From NCBI GenBank assembly GCA_020850535.1, contig JADZEM010000063.1:1-64000 (forward strand): 64,000 bases of DNA. The letters are read 5' to 3'. The notes under the pieces are model-generated. The model had not been told where the DNA came from. It made no database searches and was given only the letters and a program-made list of their open reading frames with translations. Numbering within the stretch: position 1 is the first letter of the stretch; each line of letters starts with the position of its first letter. This document shows, in pieces, positions 56,565 to 64,000 of the stretch. Made by a program: the position numbers and the translations under genes. This stretch comes from Chloroflexota bacterium (lineage in GTDB: Bacteria; Chloroflexota; UBA6077; JACCZL01).

Positions 56565-59500
56565 CTATCCAGCCAGGCCAAGCTCGGCCAGCAGCACCTG
56601 CTCAGCCTCCTGGTCGGAGAGCTGCGCCAGTTCATGCACAGCCTTCGTTCGCGCAGATGCGTCCGCGGACGAAGGCGTCTTCGGGAGCTCCGCCGCACCG
56701 TCCAGGTGGTCCGTCAGCAGGTGTCCAACCAGCGCGTCGATGGTTGGGCACTCGAAGAGCAGCGTCGGGGAGAGCGCCAGTCCCAGGCCGGCAGCCAGAC
56801 TGTTTCTCAGCTCGACGGCCATCAGCGAGTCAAGCCCGAGCTCTGACAGCGGGCGGGTCGGATCGACTATGAGCGAGGGGTCGAAGTTCATGACCCGCCC
56901 TACATGCTCGCGTACGAACACCTGCACGAGGGAGCGGCGCTGGCTCGGCGGCGCATCGGCGATCCGCTGCTGCACACCCGGGGGCATGGCCTTTGACTCT
57001 TGAGCAGGGTTGGACTGCGCCAGGTCCTGGAAGAGCGTTGGCACGCCGCCGTGCGCGGCGAGTTCGCTCAGTGCGCGCTGGTTCAGCGGCAGCGCGGCGA
57101 TCTGTGGCACGTCGAGCGTGAGCGACTGCTCAAGCGCTGCGAGGCCGTCCGCAGTTGAAAAGCTGAGCAGCCCGGCATCGGATAGGCGCTGCCGGTCTTG
57201 CGAACGGAGAGACGCCGTCATCCCCGTCTCCGCCCACGGCCCCCAGTTGATGCTGAGCGCTGGAAGCCCCTGACGCTGCCGCCAGTGTGCAAACCCGTCA
57301 AGGAAAGCGTTTGCCGCGACGTAGCTGCTCTGCCCGGCCGCGCCAGTCAACGCCGCGCCGGCCGAGCAGAGGACAAAGAAGTCCAGATCACGCTCACGCG
57401 TGAACGTGTGCAGGTTCACCGTCCCGCTGAGCTTTGGTGCAAGCACCTGTGCGAAGCGTTCCCAGGTTTGCTCTTGCAGCACGCCATCGTCGAGGACACC
57501 GGCCGCGTGGATCACACCGCGAAGCGGCAGGCCGGTCTGGTCGATCAGCGCGAAGACCTCGGCAAGTTGATCCAACGCTGCCACGTCAGCCTGGCAGACC
57601 AGGACGCGGCTGCCAGCGTTTTGCAGCGCCGCGATCTCCTTGGCCGCGTGCTCCGACGGGGTGCGCCGCCCCACGAGGGCGATCAAGCCAGCGCCCTGTT
57701 CGGCCAGCGAGCGAGCGGCCGCCAGGCCTATTCCTCCGAGGCCGCCCGTGATGAGGTACGCCCCATCACCCCGCGCGGCGGCCGGGTGTTGACGCCCGCG
57801 TGAGGCGTCGGCGCACAAGACAAGCTTCCCGATGTGCCTCGCCTGGGCCATCTGGTGGAACGCCTGCCTGGCCTGTGCGAAGCGAAACGCTCGGAGCGGA
57901 AGGGGTGCGAGTGTTCGCTGGCCCACCTGATCCACGATCTCGCGCAGCGCCGCGCCGATCATCTCGGGGTCGCGCTGGCAGACCTCGCCCAGCAGAAACG
58001 GCAGATACGCGATATCAGGGCGACGTGCTGCAACGCTCTCCGGCGTCCAGATGCCACGCCGCCCGATCTCGACGAAACGGCCACGTGCAGCGACGCAGTC
58101 GATGCTCCGCGCCAACAGCTCGTCCGTCAGTGAGTTGAGCACGACGTCGACACCCTCGCCACCTGTCGCCGTCATCACCTCGCCGTAGAAGTCCGTCGTG
58201 CGTGAATTGAAGATGTGCCGCACGCCGAGATGCTGCAGGTGAGCGCGCTTCTCGACGCTGCCGGCTGTCGCGAAGACTTCTGCGCCAAGCTGCTGTGCGA
58301 GCCGCACGGCAGCCAGCCCAACGCCTCCCGTGGCCGCATGGATGAGGACGCGCTCGCCCGACTTCAGCCGGGCGAGGGTTCGCAGCCCGTACCAGGCCGT
58401 GAGGTAGGCGATTGGGAGCGTCGCCGCCTCCTCAAAGCTCAGCTCAGCGGGCTTCGGCACGCTCAAACGGGCGTCTGCCAGCACGAACGACCGGTGGCTG
58501 CCTTCCGCGACGGCGATGACCTCGTCGCCCACCCGCGGCCCGGTGACAGCGGCGCCCACCCGTACGACGACGCCAGCGCACTCGTTGCCGAGGCGGTCCA
58601 CGCCACCGGGGTACAGATCGAGGACGGCCAGGACATCTCGGAAGTTGAGTCCGCTCGCACGAACCTCGATCTCTACCTCTCCGGATCCGGGCGCACGGCG
58701 AGCGAGCGGAAGCAGGGTCAAATGGTCGAGCACACCCCTCCGTGGGGCATCGAGGTACACGGGCTGGGTGTCTGACAGGGTCCGACGCGGTCGCAGCCGC
58801 GGGCACAGGCGCTGGCCGGCGCGGAGCGCGATCTCCCGCTCGTCGCCGTCAGCCAGGAGCTCCGCCAGAAGCGCATCAACCGAGCCCATCGGATCGGCGG
58901 GATCGAGGTCGACAGCGGTCGCCCGCGTCTCCGGCCGCTCCCGGAGGATGGTCCTCGACAGTCCCCAGAGCGGCGCCTGATCGACGGCGATCTCCACCCC
59001 GTCGTTGACTGCCTGTGCCCCGCTGGTCACCAGCCAGAGCCGCGTCCCGAGATGACCGGCGAGCGCCTGGGCGATGTGGAGCGTGCTCTGGCACGCCGGG
59101 GCCTGCACCTCGACGTGCGAACTGGCTCCGGCCGCAAGCCCGTCCGGGCCGGTCCGCGGATCGAGCCCCCAGCACTGAATGATGCCGCGCCATGGCTCGG
59201 CATCCTCCTTCGCCGCACACAGAAGCGTCACCAGATGCGACGGGTTGCCAGGATCGACGGTCCATGAGCGCTGACCGTGCTGCGCCAGCGCCGAGCCCGC
59301 CGAGACCTGAACCACTGACGCACCGCGCGCCTCAAGCCTCCGAGCCAGCAGATCGCCGACGCCTTGCCGATCGGTGAAGACCAACCAGCGCCCCCCCTCG
59401 GTCAGCGTGTCCGCCCGGTCTGGCAGGATGGAGGCGGCCGGCTTCCAGTTGATCTCGTAGAACCAATCAGTCTGCGCGTGCTGATCAGAACCTGCTCGCC

Positions 59501-62500
59501 GGGCCAGTCGTTCCAACGCTTCACGCGACGCCCGCTTGAAATGCACACCCAATGCGTGGACACACAGCCGCCCGTCGGCGTCGTAGACCCAGAGATCGCC
59601 GACGAGCATGCCGGCGCGGTCGTCGTGATGCTCAAGGCGAACGTAGACCCGGACCTCTCTCCCCGGCCGTGCGGTGATGGTGAACCGCTCGATGCTCACG
59701 GGCACGAAGATCGGCTTCTCGGCTTCGTCCTCCCCGCTCGGCAGGGCAGCTACGAACGTCTGCAGGCACGCATCGAGGAGTACAGGATGAATCTGGTAGC
59801 AGTCAGCATCATCAACGTGCGCCGGCAGCACGACCAGCCCGACCGCCTGACGGTCACCATGTCGCAGCTCCCGAAGCCCGCGAAACCGATGCCCGTACGC
59901 CATCCCCTGTCGCTCGACTCGACGGTAGAACGCGTCCAGGTTCAGCGATTCCGGGCACGCCGCCTCGCCCGCGGCAATGGAGGGGGCAGCGGAGGTCTCA
60001 CCCTCACTTGGGTGCGACGTCGCCAGCTCACGGCGAAGCCGTCCACTGGCATGAAGCCGCCAGTTGCCCTTGGCCGACTGCGAATCGGCTGGAGGCGGCG
60101 CCGCGCTGAACACCTCGAAGGTCACCATCTCGTCGGACGCAGCGCGCACAATGACCTGGACGCGCTGGGGGACGCCCGATCCGAGTTCCAGGGCCTCCTG
60201 GATCAGGATGTGCTCCATCTGGAGCGGGCCAGCCCCGAACAGGTCATGTGCCGCCGCCGCTGCCTGCTCGATGTACGCGGCCGCCGGAACGACCGGAACG
60301 CCGTGGAGGCGGTGCTCATCGAGAAAGACGGGCCAGGACGGGCTGATCTGCGTCTCGAAGATCGCGCCGTCAACGATAGGGGAGTCAATCCTCCGGCCGA
60401 GCAAGGGGTGTGCGCCGCCTTGAGCCACCACAGGCAGCGACGCCGGTCGCGCTGCCTGTTCTGCCGATTCATACCAACAGCGCTGCCGTTGGAACGGGTA
60501 GGTGGGCACGCGCACAGGCCGATACCCATATGGCCGACTGAACCCAGACCAGTCTACATCGACGCCACGGACGTACAGTGCGGCCAGGCTTTCAAGCAAA
60601 GCTTGCCAGTCGTCAGCGCCCCGCCGAAGAGACGGGACGGACTGCGCCTCGCCCTCAGGCAGCGAGCGGGCAGCAGCAGCCGAGAGTGCCGGTGTGGGGC
60701 CGATCTCCAGAAACAGCTGGTGTCCCGCACGATGCAGCGCAACGACGCCATCAGCGAAGCGCACCGCCTCGCGCACCTGACGCTGCCAGTACTCGGCAGT
60801 CGGCGCCTCGCCAGCCGGCCAGAGCTGTCCGGTCACATTCGAGACCAGGGGAATCTCGGGCGGTCGATACGCGATGGACTCGGCAACGTTCCCGAACTCC
60901 TGGAGCATCGGCTCCATCAAGGGAGAGTGGAACGCGTGTGAGACGGTCAGCCGCCGATGCTTCACCGCCCCGGCAAGCAATTGCTCCAGCACGGCGTCGA
61001 GCGCACTGCTCTCACCCGAGATGACAACCTGACCAGGCTCGTTGATCGCGGCGATAGACAGACGGTCCTCGTACCCACTGAGGACAGCGCTGACATGCGC
61101 CTCGGAGGCAAACACGGCAGCCATCGCCCCGCCCGCCGGGAGCGCTTGCATGAGTCGACCGCGCGCAGCGACCAGCCGCGCCGCATCCTCAAGGCTGACG
61201 ACGCCCGCCACGCAGGCTGCCACGTACTCGCCGATGCTGTGTCCGAGCACCGCCGCCGGGACGATCCCCCAGCTTCGCCACAGCTCAGCCAACGCGTACT
61301 CCAACGTGAAGAGGGCTGGCTGGGTGTAGGCCGTCCGATCGACCAGCGCGGCAGCACCACCATCGGCGAACAGCACGTCGCGAATGGGCCGTTCCAGCAG
61401 CGGATCGAGCAGCACCGCGCACCGGTCGACGGCGTCGCGGAACACGGACTGAGATTCGTAGAGTTGTCGCCCCATCCCAGCGTATTGCGATCCTTGCCCC
61501 GTGAACAGAAACGCGACCGACGGCGCCGCCCGGCTGACCCCGTTTCCCATCACGAGGCCGGTGTCGCTGGCCGCCCCATCACCGTGAGAGAACCGAAGGA
61601 GACGGTCAGCCATCTCCGCCGGCATCTCCGCAACGACGGCGAGGCGGCGCTCGAACGAGGTGCGGCCCGCGTTGGTGGTATGGCAGATATCGCCCAGAGC
61701 AGCAGGGTCGGCAGCGGCCACGAAGGCGGCGAACTGCTGGGCCTGTGCCTTGAGCGCCTGCTCGTCTCTGGCTGACAAGGTGAGAAGCTGTCGGCTGGGT
61801 GTGAGAGGAAGGGCCGCAGGCTCCGCCAGCCCTGGCGAATACGACTCAAGAATAACGTGGGCGTTGGCGCCACCAAACCCGAACGAGCTCACGCCAGCCA
61901 GGCGCGTCCCGTCGTCGGACGTCCATGGCGTCAGTCGATCCTGGACCCGCAAGCCCAGCCGCTCATAGGGGATCTCCGGATTCGGCTCCGCGTAGTGCAG
62001 ACTCGCAGGAAGCTCGCCGTGGTGGAGCGACAACGCCAGCTTGATCAGCCCGGCGATGCCCGCGGCCGCTTCGAGATGACCGACATTGGTCTTGACCGAC
62101 CCAACGGCGCAGATGTCGCCTGCTGCCCTGCCAGCACCCAGCGCCGCACTGATGGCGTGCAGCTCGATAGGGTCCCCAAGGCGCGTGCCCGTACCGTGCG
62201 CCTCGACGTAGCTGATCCGATGCGGCTCCACCTGCGCATCAGCGAGCGCCTGGCTGATCAACGCCTGCTGCGCGACACCGTTGGGTACGGTCAGGCCGCT
62301 GCTGTAGCCATCCTGGTTGGTGGCGGACCCTCGAATGACAGCGTAGATGCGGTTGCCATCGGCTTGCGCCCGTGCCAGCGGCTTGAGCGTGACGACCGCG
62401 GCACCTTCGGCGCGCACGTAGCCGTCTGCGCGGGCGTCGCCGAACTTGCAGCGGCCGTCGGGGGCGAGGAACTTGGCGAGGCTGATCGACGTAGACGGAC

Positions 62501-63230
62501 CGAGAATGACGTTCGCGCCCCCCGCGAGTGCAAGCGAACACTCGCCGTTGCGAAGGCTGCGCACCGCCTGATGGACTGCCACGAGCGACGACGAGCAGGC
62601 CGTGTCGATCGCCATGCTCGGCCCGCGAAGGTCCAGCGTGTACGAAAGCCGATTCGCCGCGATGCAGAAGGCGTTTCCGCTGGTCACGTAGATGTCGATC
62701 AGCTCCGGGCACAGCGTCTGATCGACAACCTGGAGCTTGCCGTAGTCATTCAGGCCGATGCCGATGAAGACTCCGGTTGGACTGCCGGCAAGACGTGACG
62801 GCACGCACCCGGCGTCTTCGAGCGCCTCCCAGGCGGCTTCCAGCAGGAGCCGCTGCTGAGGGTCCATCGCTCTCGCTTCGCGGGGCGAGATGCCGAAGAA
62901 GTGCGGGTCGAACCCCGCGATGTCGTCCAGGAAACCGCCGTAGCGCGAAGGAATCTTTCCGGGAACGTTCGGATCGTCTGCATGCGTCGAATCAATCGGC
63001 CAGCGGTCCGCCGGTACCTCGGAGATCGCGTCGCGCCCATCGCGCAGCAGGTCCCAGAACGCATCTGGGCCATACACGCCGCCGGGAAAGCGGCAACCGA
63101 TGCCAACGATGGCGATGGGCTCGGATCGCGCCCGTTCGAGCTCATCGAGCCGCGACCGTACCCGCCGGAGCGCAAGCAGCGCCCGTTCCAATTGTTCTCG
63201 ATCGTTCGCGGATCGGCTCTGATCGGTCAC
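56565..63230 (-). CDS. Type I PKS module KS-AT-DH-ER-KR-ACP
   Basis: Fully reducing module of 2221 aa (M1). The start is GTG at 63230, overlapping the upstream TGA as GTGA. An N-terminal charged coiled coil (about 8-36) is a likely docking helix. KS Cys212, AT GHSIG (~663) and HAFH (~765, malonyl), DH HRLHGVPVVP (~973) and DACLQ (~1153), ER HAATGGVGLAA (~1634), KR GGLGGIG (~1830) with LDD (B-type) and Tyr ~1970 (SYVAANAF), ACP Ser ~2136 ([10 protein letters not shown]). All motifs look functional, so a saturated unbranched two-carbon unit is predicted. It follows the partial module at the right edge. Confidence 0.95.
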   Translation of the reverse strand: MTDQSRSANDREQLERALLALRRVRSRLDELERARSEPIAIVGIGCRFPGGVYGPDAFWDLLRDGRDAISEVPADRWPIDSTHADDPNVPGKIPSRYGGFLDDIAGFDPHFFGISPREARAMDPQQRLLLEAAWEALEDAGCVPSRLAGSPTGVFIGIGLNDYGKLQVVDQTLCPELIDIYVTSGNAFCIAANRLSYTLDLRGPSMAIDTACSSSLVAVHQAVRSLRNGECSLALAGGANVILGPSTSISLAKFLAPDGRCKFGDARADGYVRAEGAAVVTLKPLARAQADGNRIYAVIRGSATNQDGYSSGLTVPNGVAQQALISQALADAQVEPHRISYVEAHGTGTRLGDPIELHAISAALGAGRAAGDICAVGSVKTNVGHLEAAAGIAGLIKLALSLHHGELPASLHYAEPNPEIPYERLGLRVQDRLTPWTSDDGTRLAGVSSFGFGGANAHVILESYSPGLAEPAALPLTPSRQLLTLSARDEQALKAQAQQFAAFVAAADPAALGDICHTTNAGRTSFERRLAVVAEMPAEMADRLLRFSHGDGAASDTGLVMGNGVSRAAPSVAFLFTGQGSQYAGMGRQLYESQSVFRDAVDRCAVLLDPLLERPIRDVLFADGGAAALVDRTAYTQPALFTLEYALAELWRSWGIVPAAVLGHSIGEYVAACVAGVVSLEDAARLVAARGRLMQALPAGGAMAAVFASEAHVSAVLSGYEDRLSIAAINEPGQVVISGESSALDAVLEQLLAGAVKHRRLTVSHAFHSPLMEPMLQEFGNVAESIAYRPPEIPLVSNVTGQLWPAGEAPTAEYWQRQVREAVRFADGVVALHRAGHQLFLEIGPTPALSAAAARSLPEGEAQSVPSLRRGADDWQALLESLAALYVRGVDVDWSGFSRPYGYRPVRVPTYPFQRQRCWYESAEQAARPASLPVVAQGGAHPLLGRRIDSPIVDGAIFETQISPSWPVFLDEHRLHGVPVVPAAAYIEQAAAAAHDLFGAGPLQMEHILIQEALELGSGVPQRVQVIVRAASDEMVTFEVFSAAPPPADSQSAKGNWRLHASGRLRRELATSHPSEGETSAAPSIAAGEAACPESLNLDAFYRRVERQGMAYGHRFRGLRELRHGDRQAVGLVVLPAHVDDADCYQIHPVLLDACLQTFVAALPSGEDEAEKPIFVPVSIERFTITARPGREVRVYVRLEHHDDRAGMLVGDLWVYDADGRLCVHALGVHFKRASREALERLARRAGSDQHAQTDWFYEINWKPAASILPDRADTLTEGGRWLVFTDRQGVGDLLARRLEARGASVVQVSAGSALAQHGQRSWTVDPGNPSHLVTLLCAAKEDAEPWRGIIQCWGLDPRTGPDGLAAGASSHVEVQAPACQSTLHIAQALAGHLGTRLWLVTSGAQAVNDGVEIAVDQAPLWGLSRTILRERPETRATAVDLDPADPMGSVDALLAELLADGDEREIALRAGQRLCPRLRPRRTLSDTQPVYLDAPRRGVLDHLTLLPLARRAPGSGEVEIEVRASGLNFRDVLAVLDLYPGGVDRLGNECAGVVVRVGAAVTGPRVGDEVIAVAEGSHRSFVLADARLSVPKPAELSFEEAATLPIAYLTAWYGLRTLARLKSGERVLIHAATGGVGLAAVRLAQQLGAEVFATAGSVEKRAHLQHLGVRHIFNSRTTDFYGEVMTATGGEGVDVVLNSLTDELLARSIDCVAARGRFVEIGRRGIWTPESVAARRPDIAYLPFLLGEVCQRDPEMIGAALREIVDQVGQRTLAPLPLRAFRFAQARQAFHQMAQARHIGKLVLCADASRGRQHPAAARGDGAYLITGGLGGIGLAAARSLAEQGAGLIALVGRRTPSEHAAKEIAALQNAGSRVLVCQADVAALDQLAEVFALIDQTGLPLRGVIHAAGVLDDGVLQEQTWERFAQVLAPKLSGTVNLHTFTRERDLDFFVLCSAGAALTGAAGQSSYVAANAFLDGFAHWRQRQGLPALSINWGPWAETGMTASLRSQDRQRLSDAGLLSFSTADGLAALEQSLTLDVPQIAALPLNQRALSELAAHGGVPTLFQDLAQSNPAQESKAMPPGVQQRIADAPPSQRRSLVQVFVREHVGRVMNFDPSLIVDPTRPLSELGLDSLMAVELRNSLAAGLGLALSPTLLFECPTIDALVGHLLTDHLDGAAELPKTPSSADASARTKAVHELAQLSDQEAEQVLLAELGLAG

Positions 63231-64000
63231 GGGAGACTCCTGGCGTCCAGCGACTCAAGCTCTCGATCGAGAAGATCGCGGAGCTCGTCGTCAGACATCT
63301 GGCTGAAGTCGGCGTCGGCGCTCGCATCGGGCTCGGGTGTCGTCTGCGGACACTCGGGCTCAGGAAAGAGCCGCTGGACAAGAAACGTTGCGAGAGTGAC
63401 CGGCGTCGGGTAGTCAAAAGCCACCGTCGACGGCAAGGTGATGCCAAGGCGGGTTTCGAGGCGTTGCCGCAACTCGATCGCGGTCAGCGAATCCAGGCCC
63501 ATGGTGAAGAAGCCACGGTGCTCGGCGATGGTGTGGGTGGGTCGATACCCCATCACCCTGGCAGCTGCTTCAACAACGGTGTCGGTGAGCAGCCGCACAC
63601 GGTCCGAGGGCGCAGCCACCTCGAGCTGCTGTCGCAGCCGCGCAGCATCGGCGTGTTCCGACGTGCGCCCGGACGCAGGCTCTCCGCGAACCGCGCCCCG
63701 GTGCACACTGTCACGCTCGTCGACTGATGTTGTCTCACCTGGCTGGCGCGCAACCCTGGCCGCACCGGCGTCAGCACCGGCCGCAGCAACCTCGCCTCCA
63801 GGAAGCTCGCAGAAAAGCGCCGCGCTGGCTGCTGCTGGATAGGCGGCGCGCCAGGCATCTACGTCGAACGGCATGACGACAGCGGAGACGGCGCCCGCAT
63901 CAAGAAGGTGTCCCATCACCCCGAGCGCCTGCGTCGGATCCAGGCTGCCAATGCCTCGCGCAACGAGTCTCTCGCCGCGGTCAGCATGCGCGGCTGCGAG
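63227..64000 (-). CDS. C-terminal part of a type I PKS module (KR end and ACP), truncated by the window
   Basis: The reading frame is open to the right edge of the window. The visible part begins with the end of a ketoreductase domain (RLVARGIGSLDPTQALGVM... then VVMPFDVDAW, the usual KR tail). A ~90-residue linker and an ACP follow (GFFTMGLDSLTAIELRQ, phosphopantetheine Ser near 63490). The C-terminal tail is acidic (DDELRDLLDRELESL) and probably docks to M1, whose GTG overlaps the stop codon. Domains to the left of the KR and any loading module are outside the window. Confidence 0.9.
   Translation of the reverse strand, partial: LAAAHADRGERLVARGIGSLDPTQALGVMGHLLDAGAVSAVVMPFDVDAWRAAYPAAASAALFCELPGGEVAAAGADAGAARVARQPGETTSVDERDSVHRGAVRGEPASGRTSEHADAARLRQQLEVAAPSDRVRLLTDTVVEAAARVMGYRPTHTIAEHRGFFTMGLDSLTAIELRQRLETRLGITLPSTVAFDYPTPVTLATFLVQRLFPEPECPQTTPEPDASADADFSQMSDDELRDLLDRELESLDARSLP

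Noticed and set aside
1-64000. tRNA, rRNA, insertion-sequence transposase or integrase genes
   Set aside because: None was recognised on reading; a covariance or profile search would be needed to exclude a tRNA with certainty.

Overview
This 64 kb window is high-G+C bacterial DNA. Several traits suggest a Chloroflexota (Thermomicrobia/Chloroflexia-like) chromosome: Ala/Pro-linker lipoprotein solute-binding proteins, DppB/DppC-type permeases, many GTG/TTG starts, 7-bp intergenic tandem repeats and CTCACCCCC-type palindromic repeats. The phylum is an inference; no rRNA or other marker gene is present.

Layout. (1) 0-5.4 kb: an oligopeptide/nickel-type ABC transporter (binding protein on +, two permeases on -, no ATPase) and a beta-hydroxyacid dehydrogenase, with intergenic sequence full of short tandem and inverted repeats. 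(2) 5.6-10.2 kb: an exported phytase/esterase-like protein, a stand-alone receiver protein, and an MFS transporter whose 335-bp leader carries a sequence strongly resembling a cyclic-di-AMP (ydaO/yuaA) riboswitch. (3) 10.4-12.1 kb: a pnuC-nadR nicotinamide-riboside salvage operon with a promoter overlapped by a perfect palindrome. (4) 12.3-13.6 kb: a broken sigma-factor remnant and a radical SAM gene.

(5) 13.3-22.25 kb: a catabolic island (2-hydroxyacid dehydrogenase, ABC binding protein and two permeases, Crp/Fnr regulator, enolase-superfamily dehydratase, malate/lactate-type dehydrogenase). It is bracketed by about 410-bp near-identical direct repeats, each holding the 3' end of the radical SAM gene plus the 3' end of the hydroxyacid dehydrogenase gene. 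Three of its promoters share the palindrome TGTCG-N6-CGACA, 21-22 bp upstream of a -10 box. That is class II Crp geometry. The regulator's recognition helix differs from E. coli CRP at the residues that read the changed bases. Together these look like a small, self-contained regulon for import and breakdown of a sugar acid.

(6) 22.3-64 kb (continuing beyond the right edge): a modular type I PKS/NRPS biosynthetic cluster transcribed right to left. In order of transcription: C-terminal end of a PKS module (KR end-ACP); module KS-AT-DH-ER-KR-ACP; KS-AT-cMT-ACP; KS-AT-DH-cMT-ER-KR-ACP; KS-AT-DH-cMT-KR-ACP; an EamA exporter; then a second transcription unit with KS-AT-DH-ER-KR-ACP; an NRPS C-A-PCP whose A-domain code reads like glycine; two alpha/beta hydrolases of the exosortase-A-associated type; and an exported SGNH hydrolase. 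A type II thioesterase sits inverted between the two units. Most genes overlap by ATGA/GTGA. No loading module and no integrated thioesterase is present. Two modules combine a methylmalonyl-like acyltransferase motif (xASH) with a C-methyltransferase; one has a degenerate dehydratase and the other no reductive domains, which fits gem-dimethyl carbons in the product. The expected product is a highly C-methylated, mostly saturated polyketide ending in an N-acyl-glycine unit.
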